Below, in pieces: positions 10,501-19,800 of a stretch of DNA of 35,583 nucleotides. The stretch is from Candidatus Omnitrophota bacterium (GTDB taxonomy: Bacteria > Omnitrophota > Omnitrophia > Omnitrophales > Aquincolibacteriaceae), in assembly GCA_016930235.1 (NCBI GenBank), contig JAFGHI010000041.1, positions 1-35,583 on the forward strand. Reading direction: 5' to 3'. Numbering within the stretch: the stretch's first letter is position 1; every line of letters starts with the position of its first letter. The notes under the pieces were generated by a model. The model was not told the origin of the DNA, made no database searches, and saw nothing but the letters and a program-made list of their open reading frames with translations. Made by a program: the position numbers and the translations under genes.

Positions 10501-10840
10501 TCTTATCGATGTCGTAGCGGATCATATCGAGCAGCATTTTGAGGAAGCGCCCGATCCTATTGGTCCGGAAAAGAGACGGGCAATCGATGCGGTTATGGGC
10601 ACCAAGATTTTGCCGCCGTGGGCCCCGAGGCCCTATTACGTTGAAGAAACCGGCGATGATGCCGAAGAGGATTTCTTATCGGGCGATACCGTGACCGGTT
10701 TTACATGGGATGATGAAGAAGACGGGGAAGAGCGTTCGGAATTACGGGGTACAGAAGCTGGAAGCTGCCTGCCCGCCAGCTGTCGGGCAGGGAGGCTGGA
10801 AAGGAAATGCTTTTTCCCGCTTCTAGCATCAAGCCTCTAG
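4592..10840 (+). CDS. Giant secreted RSELR polyprotein, N-terminal ORF
   Basis: The GTG at 4592 was chosen because it gives a 30-residue signal peptide ending PSYA (cleavage near 4681) and has GAGAGAGG upstream; a TTG at 4571 in the same frame is the alternative. The order is: ChaN/TIKI-like domain (to ~6190); a repeat-derived linker (to ~6625); three tandem helical units (6671-8641); a helical domain (8700-9110); a polytopic membrane domain (9140-9940) bracketed by RSEFR and RSELR; and an acidic helical C-terminal part ending at RSELR (10733). It has seven RSELR-type boxes. The frame then runs through an inserted palindromic linker and stops at 10840, while the neighbouring frame carries on for 4922 codons. 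I read it as the front part of one polyprotein of about 7000 residues that is now split, or translated in two coupled pieces. Function is unknown. Confidence 0.85.
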   Translation: MLSNYWTKKFVACLILTTFFFTNAIDPSYALTPWKENPFLSKANLSFEIPFDLGEVTERIPVVSSRGVIVHIQTAHGHEEAQLNIEKILGKLQEESRISHLFLEGAANQLQPEIFRIFPEDPELNKKIGETLVADGELTGPELFLLQDSQKAKAWGIEDKNSYRRNWLAFKEVLEGEDSANAFLASLMIEWEKEAAKIFSDKLRKFLEEEGKYEEEKIPLASWLTCLKEKAFEHLKVDLGSFWFQDKWPLLVRYFRLQAIVDLLDSEATQEEKKQFLAVLNDLPLKEELIQEVRKALNPEENKSLKTSLRNLLERLFEVLPEDFSFSRYPALKLDLQYRILMEELQGEKLMEEVERLSHQIMESLTESAEEKELLGLFYDQHLLKKLFRLELSRQEYAEVQTKRESLKPSSFQKRMGKADHSPSVAGDGGLVHQTDPTAGLRSLHPDRLFEQAMEFYEIAVGREEAMIQNTLKKMEEEHTKKGVLITGGFHTEGLKKKILESGYSYLEIMPRIRTFTKDAREIYIRSMIGERAKKNSPSPKPLPLEGGEDKGEGVASSEVESSVLEPAKRLDPAFFIGTSDAALIQSATEKMRGAIERTIAYHRPGRREALVSQFRGSTFAKTYLADSEAGRMKSEVGNWKLEALPAGRRAGKSFFSVASSFPRLASSDKENPRAELRISDNKPRRSGKQAPDAAMDRKVEEFFDGFQGWFENQYGRYGEELYEYLIKSLTDRNRSYREVMSLGVVDEARVPPIARLIASGYWLYLQLTLEFARLSQEFQSQGENAIIEEFHGQIQDRAFIHSLVDKAFKDKPGDAWDKLLFEADLNFHLSSIERIIWMTSEEQSGISFEELFARLNIVYFYFMRLNEIMGGYALSQGMPVVRAFDAALARYEDKHYPRSELRISRNGDKGARELGAGMSQRIEKLFALLRLRAKKAHPQYGEVFFNEVMTVIAGRNQADRIALSQSPVIQSTQTILPKSLFNIAAPYYLYPQALNVLKALAQELQGEKDAVILQRFSEHMKSDAFFKNVADAFLSKDIGARLDPTEQALFMSNLSAHIVYLTNEIAEADSSNMTVDRLQAWCDINLFYYLDVYLSMLRFLRGDDDSVFDAFEAALMRYEEAHYLRSGSPALAGQDRDLQPEATSVDQRVEHLLGLFREQVLKRYSQYGPEFYDAVMRAISSRNRLFRETMDQSPAGLPKNHLFAVAGFFVYAQLIVRLKALRTERKGKDDTKILDEFLKQISEPALMQNILEEALKALNFLEDPLTVGIFTANAETHLAHMELEIEKSDWPLTTLERLEAWWDVNHNYYANIAMNMRRYIEAGDIPTVRDFDAALARYEDKHYPRSELRPESRDSGIPLETGRSELRASNKEKVTAFLAKTDQFRPRAEASLKKITSARMEKDDREVLRMVWAQISVAFNLLMQKLDHSEVKLAIQDVIGNALVGISRLLERKSGRHVNAILLEAFQVLLTQLENLKVLVDRGLLEDIERYHPSSEGFDLSTDMAEAETSRSEFRAFLEASGIVAAASFIFVKYFSAMPFLLFFPVSLVIGHLASSRIDQDKDYRRYVYAALSGIIPAIAIPWYVPMIKLIPDASLTSYWFKPYLDLFLFASVMNLSVFVVMGFRDMARDQGEKFIRYLGRVAAVKAKQIFERGGFFKIFILFQMPIATFNYAIATSFDQIKTIIIVAGMVYSVPMAFFAVKKPDGKSGKQTLADKVLGHSYLISIFATVGWLTAAFATKNHTAQIHAEALLATTLGAYVIVKGVYSLRSLVSGSSTVGEVGRSELRLPPMDTAKRREDALVILAELKAADQTTTVGKLAETIKARFPERYQDYPVGQIADRLKGDRKNDRRFDAYKDVFVKRAGREEIPAMQKFRERVQKLIGLDPDILRSFTAFFEAWGSKGGEVFSLAAELLDQIDQRIQNVPEDWRMNVKLVELADEMILAATLNQRQKKEDKRVFRLDERLERLLIDVVADHIEQHFEEAPDPIGPEKRRAIDAVMGTKILPPWAPRPYYVEETGDDAEEDFLSGDTVTGFTWDDEEDGEERSELRGTEAGSCLPASCRAGRLERKCFFPLLASSL
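4682..6190 (+). other. Domain: ChaN/TIKI-like N-terminal domain of the giant protein
   Basis: After the signal peptide the text HIQTAHGHEEAQ (His71, His76 and His78 counted from the GTG), FLEGA (Glu104) and GGFHTEG (His491) repeats the putative metal or haem ligand pattern of the leftward 703-residue protein. The ~390 residues between Glu104 and His491 are mostly charged helices. The family link is inferred from motifs. Confidence 0.6.
6201..6254. repeat. In-frame palindrome of the CCCTCACCC/GGGTGAGGG type
   Basis: CTCTCCCCCT and AGGGGGAGAG flank a 3-base loop, with CCCTCACCC and GGTGAGGG outside. It is read in frame as a Pro/Gly/Glu-rich stretch at the end of the ChaN-like domain, where the paralogous 703-residue protein has no such text. 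It resembles intergenic palindromes common in other bacteria. Confidence 0.75.
6470..6625. repeat. In-frame GAAGCTGG-type linker repeat ending in RAELR
   Basis: Repeated GAAGCTGGAAG words on the left, a CTGCCGGCAG palindrome in the middle and TCTAGCTTC words on the right form a loose inverted repeat. The translation is a low-complexity linker that ends at the RSELR variant RAELR (6611-6625). Related copies lie at 10748, 22381 and 24874. Confidence 0.7.
7243..7290 (+). repeat. 48-base exact duplicate, copy 1
   Basis: Identical base for base to 8584-8631, while the domains before it are strongly diverged. It encodes the end of helical unit 1 and the first bases of an RSELR box. Confidence 0.9.
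8584..8631 (+). repeat. 48-base exact duplicate, copy 2
   Basis: Same sequence as 7243-7290, at the end of helical unit 3. The equivalent end of unit 2 (about 7920-7970) differs at many positions. Confidence 0.9.
8641..8695. repeat. PESRDSG linker element, copy 1
   Basis: A perfect 9-bp inverted repeat (8641-8649/8654-8662, loop CCGT) is followed by a short tail and a second RSELR box at 8681-8695. The first RSELR box (8627-8641) adjoins it directly. Copies lie at 17958 and 18777. Confidence 0.88.
9140..9940 (+). other. Polytopic membrane domain inside the giant protein
   Basis: Seven to eight hydrophobic segments of 18-25 residues are visible between RSEFR (9125-9139) and RSELR (9941-9955). 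A stretch with a GHL..SRID...DYRRY start and an IPWYVPMIKLIP segment is loosely reminiscent of Mpv17/PMP22 proteins, but I would not assign it. Its presence means the chain must be membrane-inserted, or released by cleavage at the flanking boxes. Confidence 0.75.
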
Positions 10841-10863
10841 CTTCTGTGGGCGAAGAACGCCTC
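10748..10863. repeat. Linker repeat at the junction of the two giant ORFs
   Basis: GAAGCTGGAAG on the left and TCTAGCTTC on the right flank an extra palindrome, CCTGCCCG...CGGGCAGG (10768-10791). RSELR boxes lie on both sides (10733 and 10864), but in different frames. The matching element at 22381-22479 lacks the extra palindrome and keeps one frame throughout. Confidence 0.85.
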
Positions 10864-13800
10864 CGCTCCGAACTCAGAGAAGAACCGGAGTCTGTCGCCG
10901 CTATCACGCCGGACAAAATAAAACCTACCGAGTTTATACAGGAGATACAAGCAAAAATTCGGGCGGGGAATTCTCAAATATTTGATGCGATCGAAGCGGG
11001 GCAATTTGAGGAAGCCGCCGGACTCATCGACGGAGAATCCGCGCCTGCTTTTAAAATTACCGCCTTGAGTTATCTGGCCTTAGCCGAAGCCGTGAAAGAT
11101 GATGTGGACAGCTCTTTCCGGCATCTGGCCTTGGCCGAACGCTTGATCGATCGTCTTTACGGGAAAGCTCAAGGTACCCCCGAATTCGAGGAGCCGGTCA
11201 GATATTTCTATGGGCTGGTGGTGAAGATCTTTGAGAATGTCATGAATAAAACGGGTGTCCCGCCGGATCCTAGTCGTCCTGAAATTCCCGTAAATCCCAA
11301 GAGCGATACGGGGGCGCTTTTCAAGCTGCTTTTAGGTAAACTCCAGGGGATTGAAGACCTTTATGTCGGAAAAGGAAGAAACTTTCTCCGCATGAAAGAT
11401 GTCAGATCAACGAATATTTATAAAGATCGGTTGTGGAAATATGAAAGAGAGAAAAGCGGAAAACAAGCCGCCAAAGAGGTTACGAAACGTGATTTGCCGC
11501 CAACGCCTCAGAGGCAGACCGTTCAGTCAGCAGTGCCGGATCGATCAAAAACCTCTGAACAGGCTCCGTTACCTCGGCAAAGAGTTCGGGCGGATTCTAT
11601 GCCGGGGCCTCAAATTGGAATCCAAAGGGTAAATCCGAATCCTCCTTATGAGGCCGTATCAAGAGAAGTCTATCGGCCGCTCGCAAAACCTTTCCCCCAG
11701 GATCTTCTCGATTCTCCGGTCAGGGCAATCTCGCTTGATAGCGATGCTCACAAGGACAATAGCACCGCGGCCTTAAAAGGGGCCGTGGTACTTCTGATCG
11801 ATTTTTTGGCGTTTCAAAAAGCTTTGGGACCGCACGCGAGTCAGAAAATTACCCAAGCTTATATTAACCGGTTGCAGACTTTCCTGAGCATTCCGACGAT
11901 CCGGGCGGTCGTTATCTATAATGCCGTTAATCCGATGTCCTTGCTGATGAGGAAGTTCATTCTGCAGCGAGGAAATCCGCCCCCACTGGTTGCTGTCGTT
12001 CAAAGATTGAATATGCCTTCCAGGTCTGCGGTCAACCTGAAAGATGCGCTTTTTGACGTGGTCATCCATGAGGAAGGCGAAGGGGTGTCCGTTTATTTTG
12101 AGGCTGCCAAGTTTCCCGGGGCCAGGAAATCAGCGGAAGACCAAAGATTTGCCGATGCCGTCCGAAAATTGGACCCCAAAAAAATCGAAGATGTCCGGGT
12201 CCTTCGCGCTCTCCAGGCTTCCTTGGAATTGATCAACGGAGAGATCGACGATCCCGAAGAATTAACGCCGGTTTCTCTCGATGCGGCAAGGGCCGTGGGG
12301 ATGAGCGAAGAAGCGATGCGCGAACCCGGGACCCGAAACCGTAATCTCATCGATCATTTATTCAATATCGGGAGCGATCAAGGGCTTCAGAAGGCCTTGT
12401 GTGCATTGTGGGATCAAAAAGAAGCGGCTGCCTTGCGATTGTCCGGGATGGTGGCCCGTCATGCGACAGTAGATTCCGGCGATATTCCAAGTTATCTTGC
12501 CTGGCAGGGGGATGCCCTTGTTTTGGCCCCCGGATATCTGGAGGTGGTCGAGTCCTTACAAGAGGAAATAGAAAGGGATATCGCCCCGGATGCCCGGACG
12601 ATCGACCGTCTTTTAAAGCAAAATGCCGACGGCAAGAGAAAGTATGTTGCGGATCCTGTTCAAGAGATGAGAAAGAGCGCGATTGACAATGTCGGAATCC
12701 TGGTCCGCTGGGCCCAGTGGAAGAATCATTTGCCTGAGAATTTGGCGCCGGATTATCCGGAGCGTGTCAAATCGCTTCAAGCTGTCCGGGAGGCAAGGGT
12801 CCGGGCGGCTCTTGTCAACTCGCTGGCGGGCCGGGGTTTGATTTGGGAAGAATTGGTATTGGCCGCTACGAGTTCGGATAAGGAAAATCCGGCGCTTCTC
12901 CAAAAACTCCTTGAAGGGGTTTTGAGCGAAATCCAGCTGCCGGAAGACTACCGGCCCAAGATTTCCCGAATTGCCAATGATCTTACGAACTTCATGAAGA
13001 AAAAAGGCAAAGACATCCGTACGCGTGAAGATTTGGCGCGCGGGATGAAGAGTCATGGAGGTTTGAAACCTTTTCTTGATCAAGCGGCGTGGATCGACCG
13101 GTTCAGCGAACAGTTTTCGTTTCAGAAGAAAGTTAAAAAAGCAGCGCCAGAGCCTGCGCAACCTGCTCAGGTTAAAGAAGAATCTCTATTGCCTGTTCCA
13201 TCGCCGACGTCATCCGAGCGCTATTTTATCTTAAGCGGTCATTTCTACAATGATAACGATTATCGTGATGGCCTGATTCCCGCGCTTGATGAGGTTATCC
13301 AAGAAGCTCAGGCAGGAGGTGAATCTCCCAAAATCCTGATCGAAGCCTATCCGACGATCCCAGATGTTCATTCCACGATAATTCTTGAGATTTTAAAAAA
13401 ATACGGCGAAGGGGCACTGGACCCATGGCTTGCTCGCAATGGTTATCGATTGACAAATCGGGAAAAAAATACCTTGGTGGCTTTCTCAAGAGAGTGGGAA
13501 CGTCACTATAAAAAAGGTGGGGCACAGTTCATTCTATTTTTAGAGAGCAAGGGACCTTTGGTCCGGGAAGGTTTTGAACTGCTGTTCCATATGATGAATG
13601 TTAATCTTAATATGATGTCGCGCACGATGCCGCCTGGCCAGAAAAGGTCGATGTATACGGCCGAATTCTGGGATTTATTGGACCGTTATCATGTCGCTCA
13701 TCAATTTTTTGTTTCTTCGGGTGAATTTGTTCGCTTTTATTTTTTAAGGGACTTTTGCACTCAAGAGATTTTTCGAGCGGTTATCGGCGGCGGTGATCAA

Positions 13801-16800
13801 CAGTTCGAATATGCGACGGGCATTGCGCGGAAAATAGTAGAAGCTCAAAAAGAATATATAAAAAGCGGAGGTCAATTTTATGGGGTAGCTAGGGCTCTTG
13901 GAGAGGCGCTATCCACTAAAAGTATCATAGCACTAATGAGCAGTCCGCCTACGGATTATCATTGGGGGTTTCTTGAGGGGGGGCAATCTGTAGCGTTGTA
14001 CCGCGCTGATATTCCCACCCTTGATTTTGCGGATGATGCCGCACAAAAATCCTTAAAGGGGGAGGCCTTTTCGGAGAATGACTTACGGCAGATTTCGGCC
14101 CGCCAAGTTCTTTTTGAAATCATGTGGGAAAGTTTTCGTCGTCGATATACAACTTTGTCCGCGAGAACCGCAAAAATTCTTCTTCGGCGTGTCCTCTCAG
14201 GCGAAAATTTTGAAACGGGTTTACCCGGAGAGTTTTCAGGGATCGAAGAGGATGATGTTCGAGCCGTTCTCGGCGTTATCGCTTCTCAATATCCCGATAT
14301 CAAAGCCAAAGTAACCGCAGCGGTGGATCGACGTATCGAGGATCAACTTCGGGACGGCAGCCTTCAGGAACCGGACGTTAAAAATAATCGTGCTTTTCTG
14401 TTTAATGTGTTTGTCCGTGACGCAATCCTTGATATTGTGCTTGCTTGCATGGAGGTCAATGGGCGGTGGCCGGAGGATGTGATTCAGCTTTTACGGGGGG
14501 ACCGGGATCCACCGGATTTAGCGCTTGGGAGCCGACTTATCCGTCAAGACCTTACCGGTCAAACCCGTCCCGATTATCTTAAAGTCAGAGCCCCCCAAAA
14601 GACAGCGAACGCAAAGACATCACGTACCCCCGCGGGTAGGAAAAAGCGAAAGCGTTCGGAATTGCGGGAAAATAAGCTGCAGGCCTCAGGCCGCATGCTG
14701 CAAAAACAAGATCTGGAGCCTGCAGCTGGCAGCCTGAAGCTAGGTGATCGTTCCGAGCTTCGCGAACAATCGGCCGCGGAGAATTCTGTTCCCCTGACCC
14801 GTTTTATGACGGGTTTCAGGGACCGGGTTTCCATCTTCAGTCCTGAAATCCTCCGACAAATTGAAACAGGAAAGTGGGTGGATGCCGGAGCGGCTTTACG
14901 AACTGAAGTCGCCCAAGCGTCGGGCGAATTGATGGAAGGCGTGATTCTCGCTTATGCCTACCTTGCCGTTCACTATGCCCACGCCGGTGAATTTAGCTCG
15001 GCTTCAAACACACTCCATAATGCCAAGGTCCTTTTCAATGAAAATTTCGGAGGCGGTCAACGTTTTGCGGATATGACGGTGGAGTATCTCTTCGGGGCCC
15101 ATGTCAAGGTTTATGAAATCATACGCGACCAGGTCGGGATGCATCCTCAAAAAGGAAATGGGTTTATTTCCATCAATGGCTACAGTGAAGCTCAGGCGTT
15201 GCAAATTTTGGAGCCCGTTATCCGCGATGGGGTTGAAATCAACAAGAATTTCGGCAAGGAGGTAATCCCGGATGTCGATTGGAGGAAAGAAAATGTCCGT
15301 TTTAGGACGCGCCGGCGAGATTCACAACAATTTAAGGTCTACGCGGGTAAATTCCGGGAGTGGAAGCGTCAATATCTTTTTAAACATCATCGGGAAAAAA
15401 TCTTGGGCCTTGGCAGCTTTCGGGATTTTAAGGATTTCGTGAGCGGTTCGCGAGTGATCTTGGGAGAGGATTATTATACGAAAGAGTATTATCAAGATAT
15501 GCAAGCCGTCCTCGAAGGCATTCTGGGGGCCGATTTCCAGGCGATTCAACTCAACCGCCAGGCGGCCCGGCAACTGTTTCCAGCCCTCAAAACGAGGTTG
15601 AATGAGAATCTGATCGGGATCGGGGCCTTTCGGCGGGTCGGGCAGCTGGAATATAAGCTCCATCGGTTCCTTCTTGAAATAGACCGAATAGATCCCGAGA
15701 CCGGAGAATTGCGTTCGGAACTTAGAGAAAGTAGGCTGCAAGCTTCAAGCTACAGGCTACAAGAAGAAATTCTGCGGCCTGCAGCCAGCAGCCTGAAGCC
15801 GGATAATCGCTCCGAGCTGCGGGATGAAGCGAGCCCGATGGCTCAAGGCCTGGGGGCCTATCCGGCGAATCTTTGGGTGACCGGGGATATTCATCAATCG
15901 TCCGACAATCCTTTTCCCAAGGAACTTCAGGGTGTTCCGATTAAAGCGATTACTCTTGATAATCCCCATCACGAGGGGAATAAAACGGCTCACCTTCAAG
16001 GTGCCGCGGTGCTTTTTGTGAACTATCGCGAGTGGAACCGGATGATGACAAGGCATAAGAGCGTAAACGCGAAAAGAACAGCGCAAGACAGGCGTTACTT
16101 TGATCGATTGAATGCTTTTTCGTCAATCCCTTCGTTGCGCGCGCTTATTTTTACCGATGCCGAATGGGTCGCCGCCAGTGAAGCCGCGCGCCACTATCCC
16201 AAGTTTCCTTTAATTGCGTCGTTCCGGAGACTTTTTGCCAATCGGGATGATTTGATGTTTGAAATATCCCTTCAGGTCCAAAATGGGGAAGTTATCCTTA
16301 ATCTGGATCCAAAAGGACAACAGGGCGGACAGACGGCTAAAACTGCGGATCAAAGCGCCCCATTACAAACAAAGGAAATAGTTCCTCCCCAAACGGGACC
16401 AAGGCAAGCGGGCGGTATTCATCAGCCTATCCCGGCGGTGGTGCCGGTTATTGAAGATGCCGTTATCCCTGCGGAGCTTGATTTTGTTCCGACAAAACTC
16501 TTGGAGCTTATTTTTGGAAGCCCTCTGGTCAACGCGCAAACCGGCCGGTCTCTTTTTGATGGGTCCAGGCAAGCTGTGCTCCACCGGGATATTGCCGAGA
16601 TGCATTTTATCCAGAAGAAAAGTTTGCAGGAAATGACGGATTATTTGAGGCAGCATGACAAGCGGTATCAAGATAAGCCGGACGATAAAGTTTATGCCTC
16701 GCTTAACGCGATGCTCAATACGATGCGGAAGGAATTGGGGGAGGACCCTGATATTTCAGCCCTTGCAGAAAAAATGTTGCGAGCCGCGGAAAAATTATCG

Positions 16801-19800
16801 GAAGAGGGCCGCTATCTTTTTAAATGGGTGTATCTCCCAGCTTCGGGAGATCGTCATAAAACACTCACCTTAAAAGAGGCATTCAGCCGATTTCAAAAAC
16901 AAGGTTTTACCGGAGATTACAAAGCTTTTCTTGAGTTGGTTCGCGGGCTTCCTGAAAAAATTTATGCTGTTCTTCAGGGGGATGTTGTCCAAGAGGTCCA
17001 ACCGGTCAGGGAGGAAGTTCAAATTTCTGTCAATCAAGTTCCCGCTAAAGAGGAGCCCCCAGCCGTTAAAACACCGGATTCACCGTTTGAGGTGTTCCTT
17101 GGAACGATTCCGCGGACGCAATATTACGGCATTCAGCTGGCACGGCTTCTTCGGGAGATGCATGAGGCTGTGGGGGAAAAGGACAGGGAGAAATTTGAAT
17201 TGGCTGTCAGAGCTTATAAAGCTTACTTTCATGATGTCCGTGAAAAAAATAAACACGGACACATGAGTCTTGAGATAGCCAATGCTTACGAATATGCCGG
17301 GGTTTGGATTGCGGAATTTGAGCAAACCTTCGGGGGGCGTTCCGAGCTAAGGACGCTTACGGATTCCGGGGTTGAAGGAAACGGGTCACGACATGTGGGC
17401 TTAATCAATGAACTGACTGCAGATCCCTTCCCGCCGGAATTACAGGGCGTTTCCGTGAAGGCAGTCAGCGTTGATAATTCTCTCTATAGCGGTAACAAAA
17501 CTGCCGGTCTTCAGGATGCTGTGGTTGTATTTTTGGATTATCAAGTGTGGCAAAAGTCTATGTCGGGAGCGAAAAATAGGGGCAATGCAAATAAGGGTCA
17601 CGATAAAAGTTATCTTGAAAGGATTCTGACTTATTTATCCGTTCCGACAGTGAGGGCTCTTGTCGTTACGAATGCTACCGGAGGAGAACCGGGTATTCTA
17701 AGACGTTTTTATGGAAGACCTTCTTTAATTGCCGTATTTCCAGGGCTTGAAATCAATCAAAGGGATTTGGCCTTTCAGGTATCGCTTCGTGTGGAGGGAG
17801 GAAAGGCTATCCTTGATCTGAATCCAAAAGGGAATCAGGTTCCTGCTCAGTCCTTTGGGCCGACCGCCCAAAGGGCCGAAGCTCGGGATCACGGGAGCTC
17901 CGAATTGCGGGGTACGGAAGCTTCTTTGAGCGAAGAACGCCGTCGTTCCGAGCTGCGGCCGGAATCCCGTGATTCCGGCACTCCGTTCAGAACTGGACGT
18001 TCCGAACTTCGGATGGCGTGGCGGCCGACGAGGCGGGCGGTCTACGGATTTACCGCTGCCGGTCTTTTATTCTTCGCCGGACTCTGGGTATCAGGTAGAA
18101 ACGGTCGTTTGGAGGAAGAAGCCAAACTCCGGGTTGTTGATTTGCGGTCGGTCTGGCGCGGGAAGAAAATCCGCTGGATTGACCGCACCAAATCGAAAGT
18201 TTTGGATCATGATGCCGAAATTACCCAGGCCATTGACAGTGTTTTAACGGCCTTGGAACGGCTGCCGAGCCAGGCGGCAAGGAGGCGGCTGGATCAAATA
18301 GCCGGATTTGAATTGACAGACGGCGGGCGGACCGGGGAAAACGTTTCTACGGTCGTTATTAAAATTTATCCGAATGAAGGGCTGGGTGATATTTCCCCGG
18401 AATTTGAGACCCATAAGATCCGGCTGGATGATTCCAAGACGGATGATTTGGCCGTTTTACAAAGCAATGTTTACGGGGAGGATTTCGGCGATGTTGTAAG
18501 GTCGAGGATGCGCTTAAAGTCGTTGAAATATTCCTTGGTCGGGACCGTTATCCTGGCCTTGGGCGGTTTTGTCGTGTTAGGCGGTTTGATTTCTTTTTTC
18601 AGGAGTTGGTCCGATAACCTTCGCGAGAATGTCGATGAGCGCCGCAGGAGAAAAGCAGAGAAATTATTTGAAGGCAGCCCCGAAGCAAAAAATCGGAGGA
18701 CACGGATTTATCTGGAGGATCGTGAGCAACGTCAGCGCCGGAGGGATGCTGAGGATCACTGGCGCTCGGAATTACGGCCGGAATCCCGTGATTCCGGCAC
18801 TCCGTTCGGAACTGGACGTTCCGAACTGCGGGAGGAGGGAGGTATCGAAAGTACGATCGCGGAGCTTTTAAAAGAGGGTTATGACGATAAAGCTTTGGGG
18901 CATTATCGGGAATTTATCGAAAACGCTATGGAGCATCTCGGGGATATTGATTACAAAAGAGATTTGGAGGGTTTTCATGAGATTTTGGTGGCAGTAAAAA
19001 AAGTGTTCCTCGTTGATATCCAGCAAATCATTCGACGCGAAAAAAATCCAAGAACGAGACAGGAACAACTTCGGCCTTACCAGGCCTTTTCAAGGGCATA
19101 TACCGAAGAAACCCTGCGGTATATGAAGGCATGGCCGGGTGAATATTATGAGTCTGAGATCGTACAGAAGGAGTTTGCGATACCGATGAGTGAATGGGCC
19201 CAAATCCTGAGGTATCTGGATCTCTATGATGAAACAATTGAATTGCTCGAATTTTTTGTCAGCAGGATGAAATGGCAGGGCAACCGGTATTTTGAATATC
19301 ATCTTTTGAGCGCTTATTCCAGCAAAGCAACGGCCTATTACCGAAATCAACAAATCAAGGAAAGCCGCGCGGCCCACAGAAAAGCAGTGCTGCATTTTGC
19401 CCGGTGGGTGAAAACAGTCGGGTTCGACAACCCTGATAATGAAAAAACCTTCAAGTCTTTAATGACTTCGGTGACAGAAGTTTCAAAAGAAGTGAGAGAT
19501 CCCACTTCCAGTGGGCAACCCTTTGCTGAAGCCATCCATGAGCTCAAAGAGGTTTTTCTTGAGATTGTCCCGGTCCAAGGGAAGACAGCATCGCCTGAGT
19601 TGATCGATTCTATCGGCACTATGATTAACGCCATGGGCAAATTCTGGATTGATTTGGGCAAGATTGATGAGGCGGAATCTTTTGTCAACGCGATGGCAAA
19701 ACATTTAATTCCGACGGCATACACGCTCCAGCTTTTGGCTCGAATTGCTGTTGCCAGAAAAAACTGGGACTTAGCCTGGGGACTTGTGGACAGTATTCGA

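Noticed and set aside
10801-10822. Programmed -1 ribosomal frameshift at the T run between the giant ORFs
   Set aside because: The run reads C TTT TTC in the upstream frame, not a canonical X XXY YYZ site, and the frame difference is already explained by the extra palindrome upstream. Not excluded, but not supported.
12613-13161. Minus-strand frame of 182 codons
   Set aside because: Inside the giant ORF and opposite its helical region; composition typical of a shadow frame.
13200-14000. Third ChaN/TIKI-like domain in the second giant ORF (GHFYNDND...ILIEAYP)
   Set aside because: A GH...E pattern is present, but the final GGFH-like histidine and the surrounding text are missing, so the resemblance is too weak to annotate.
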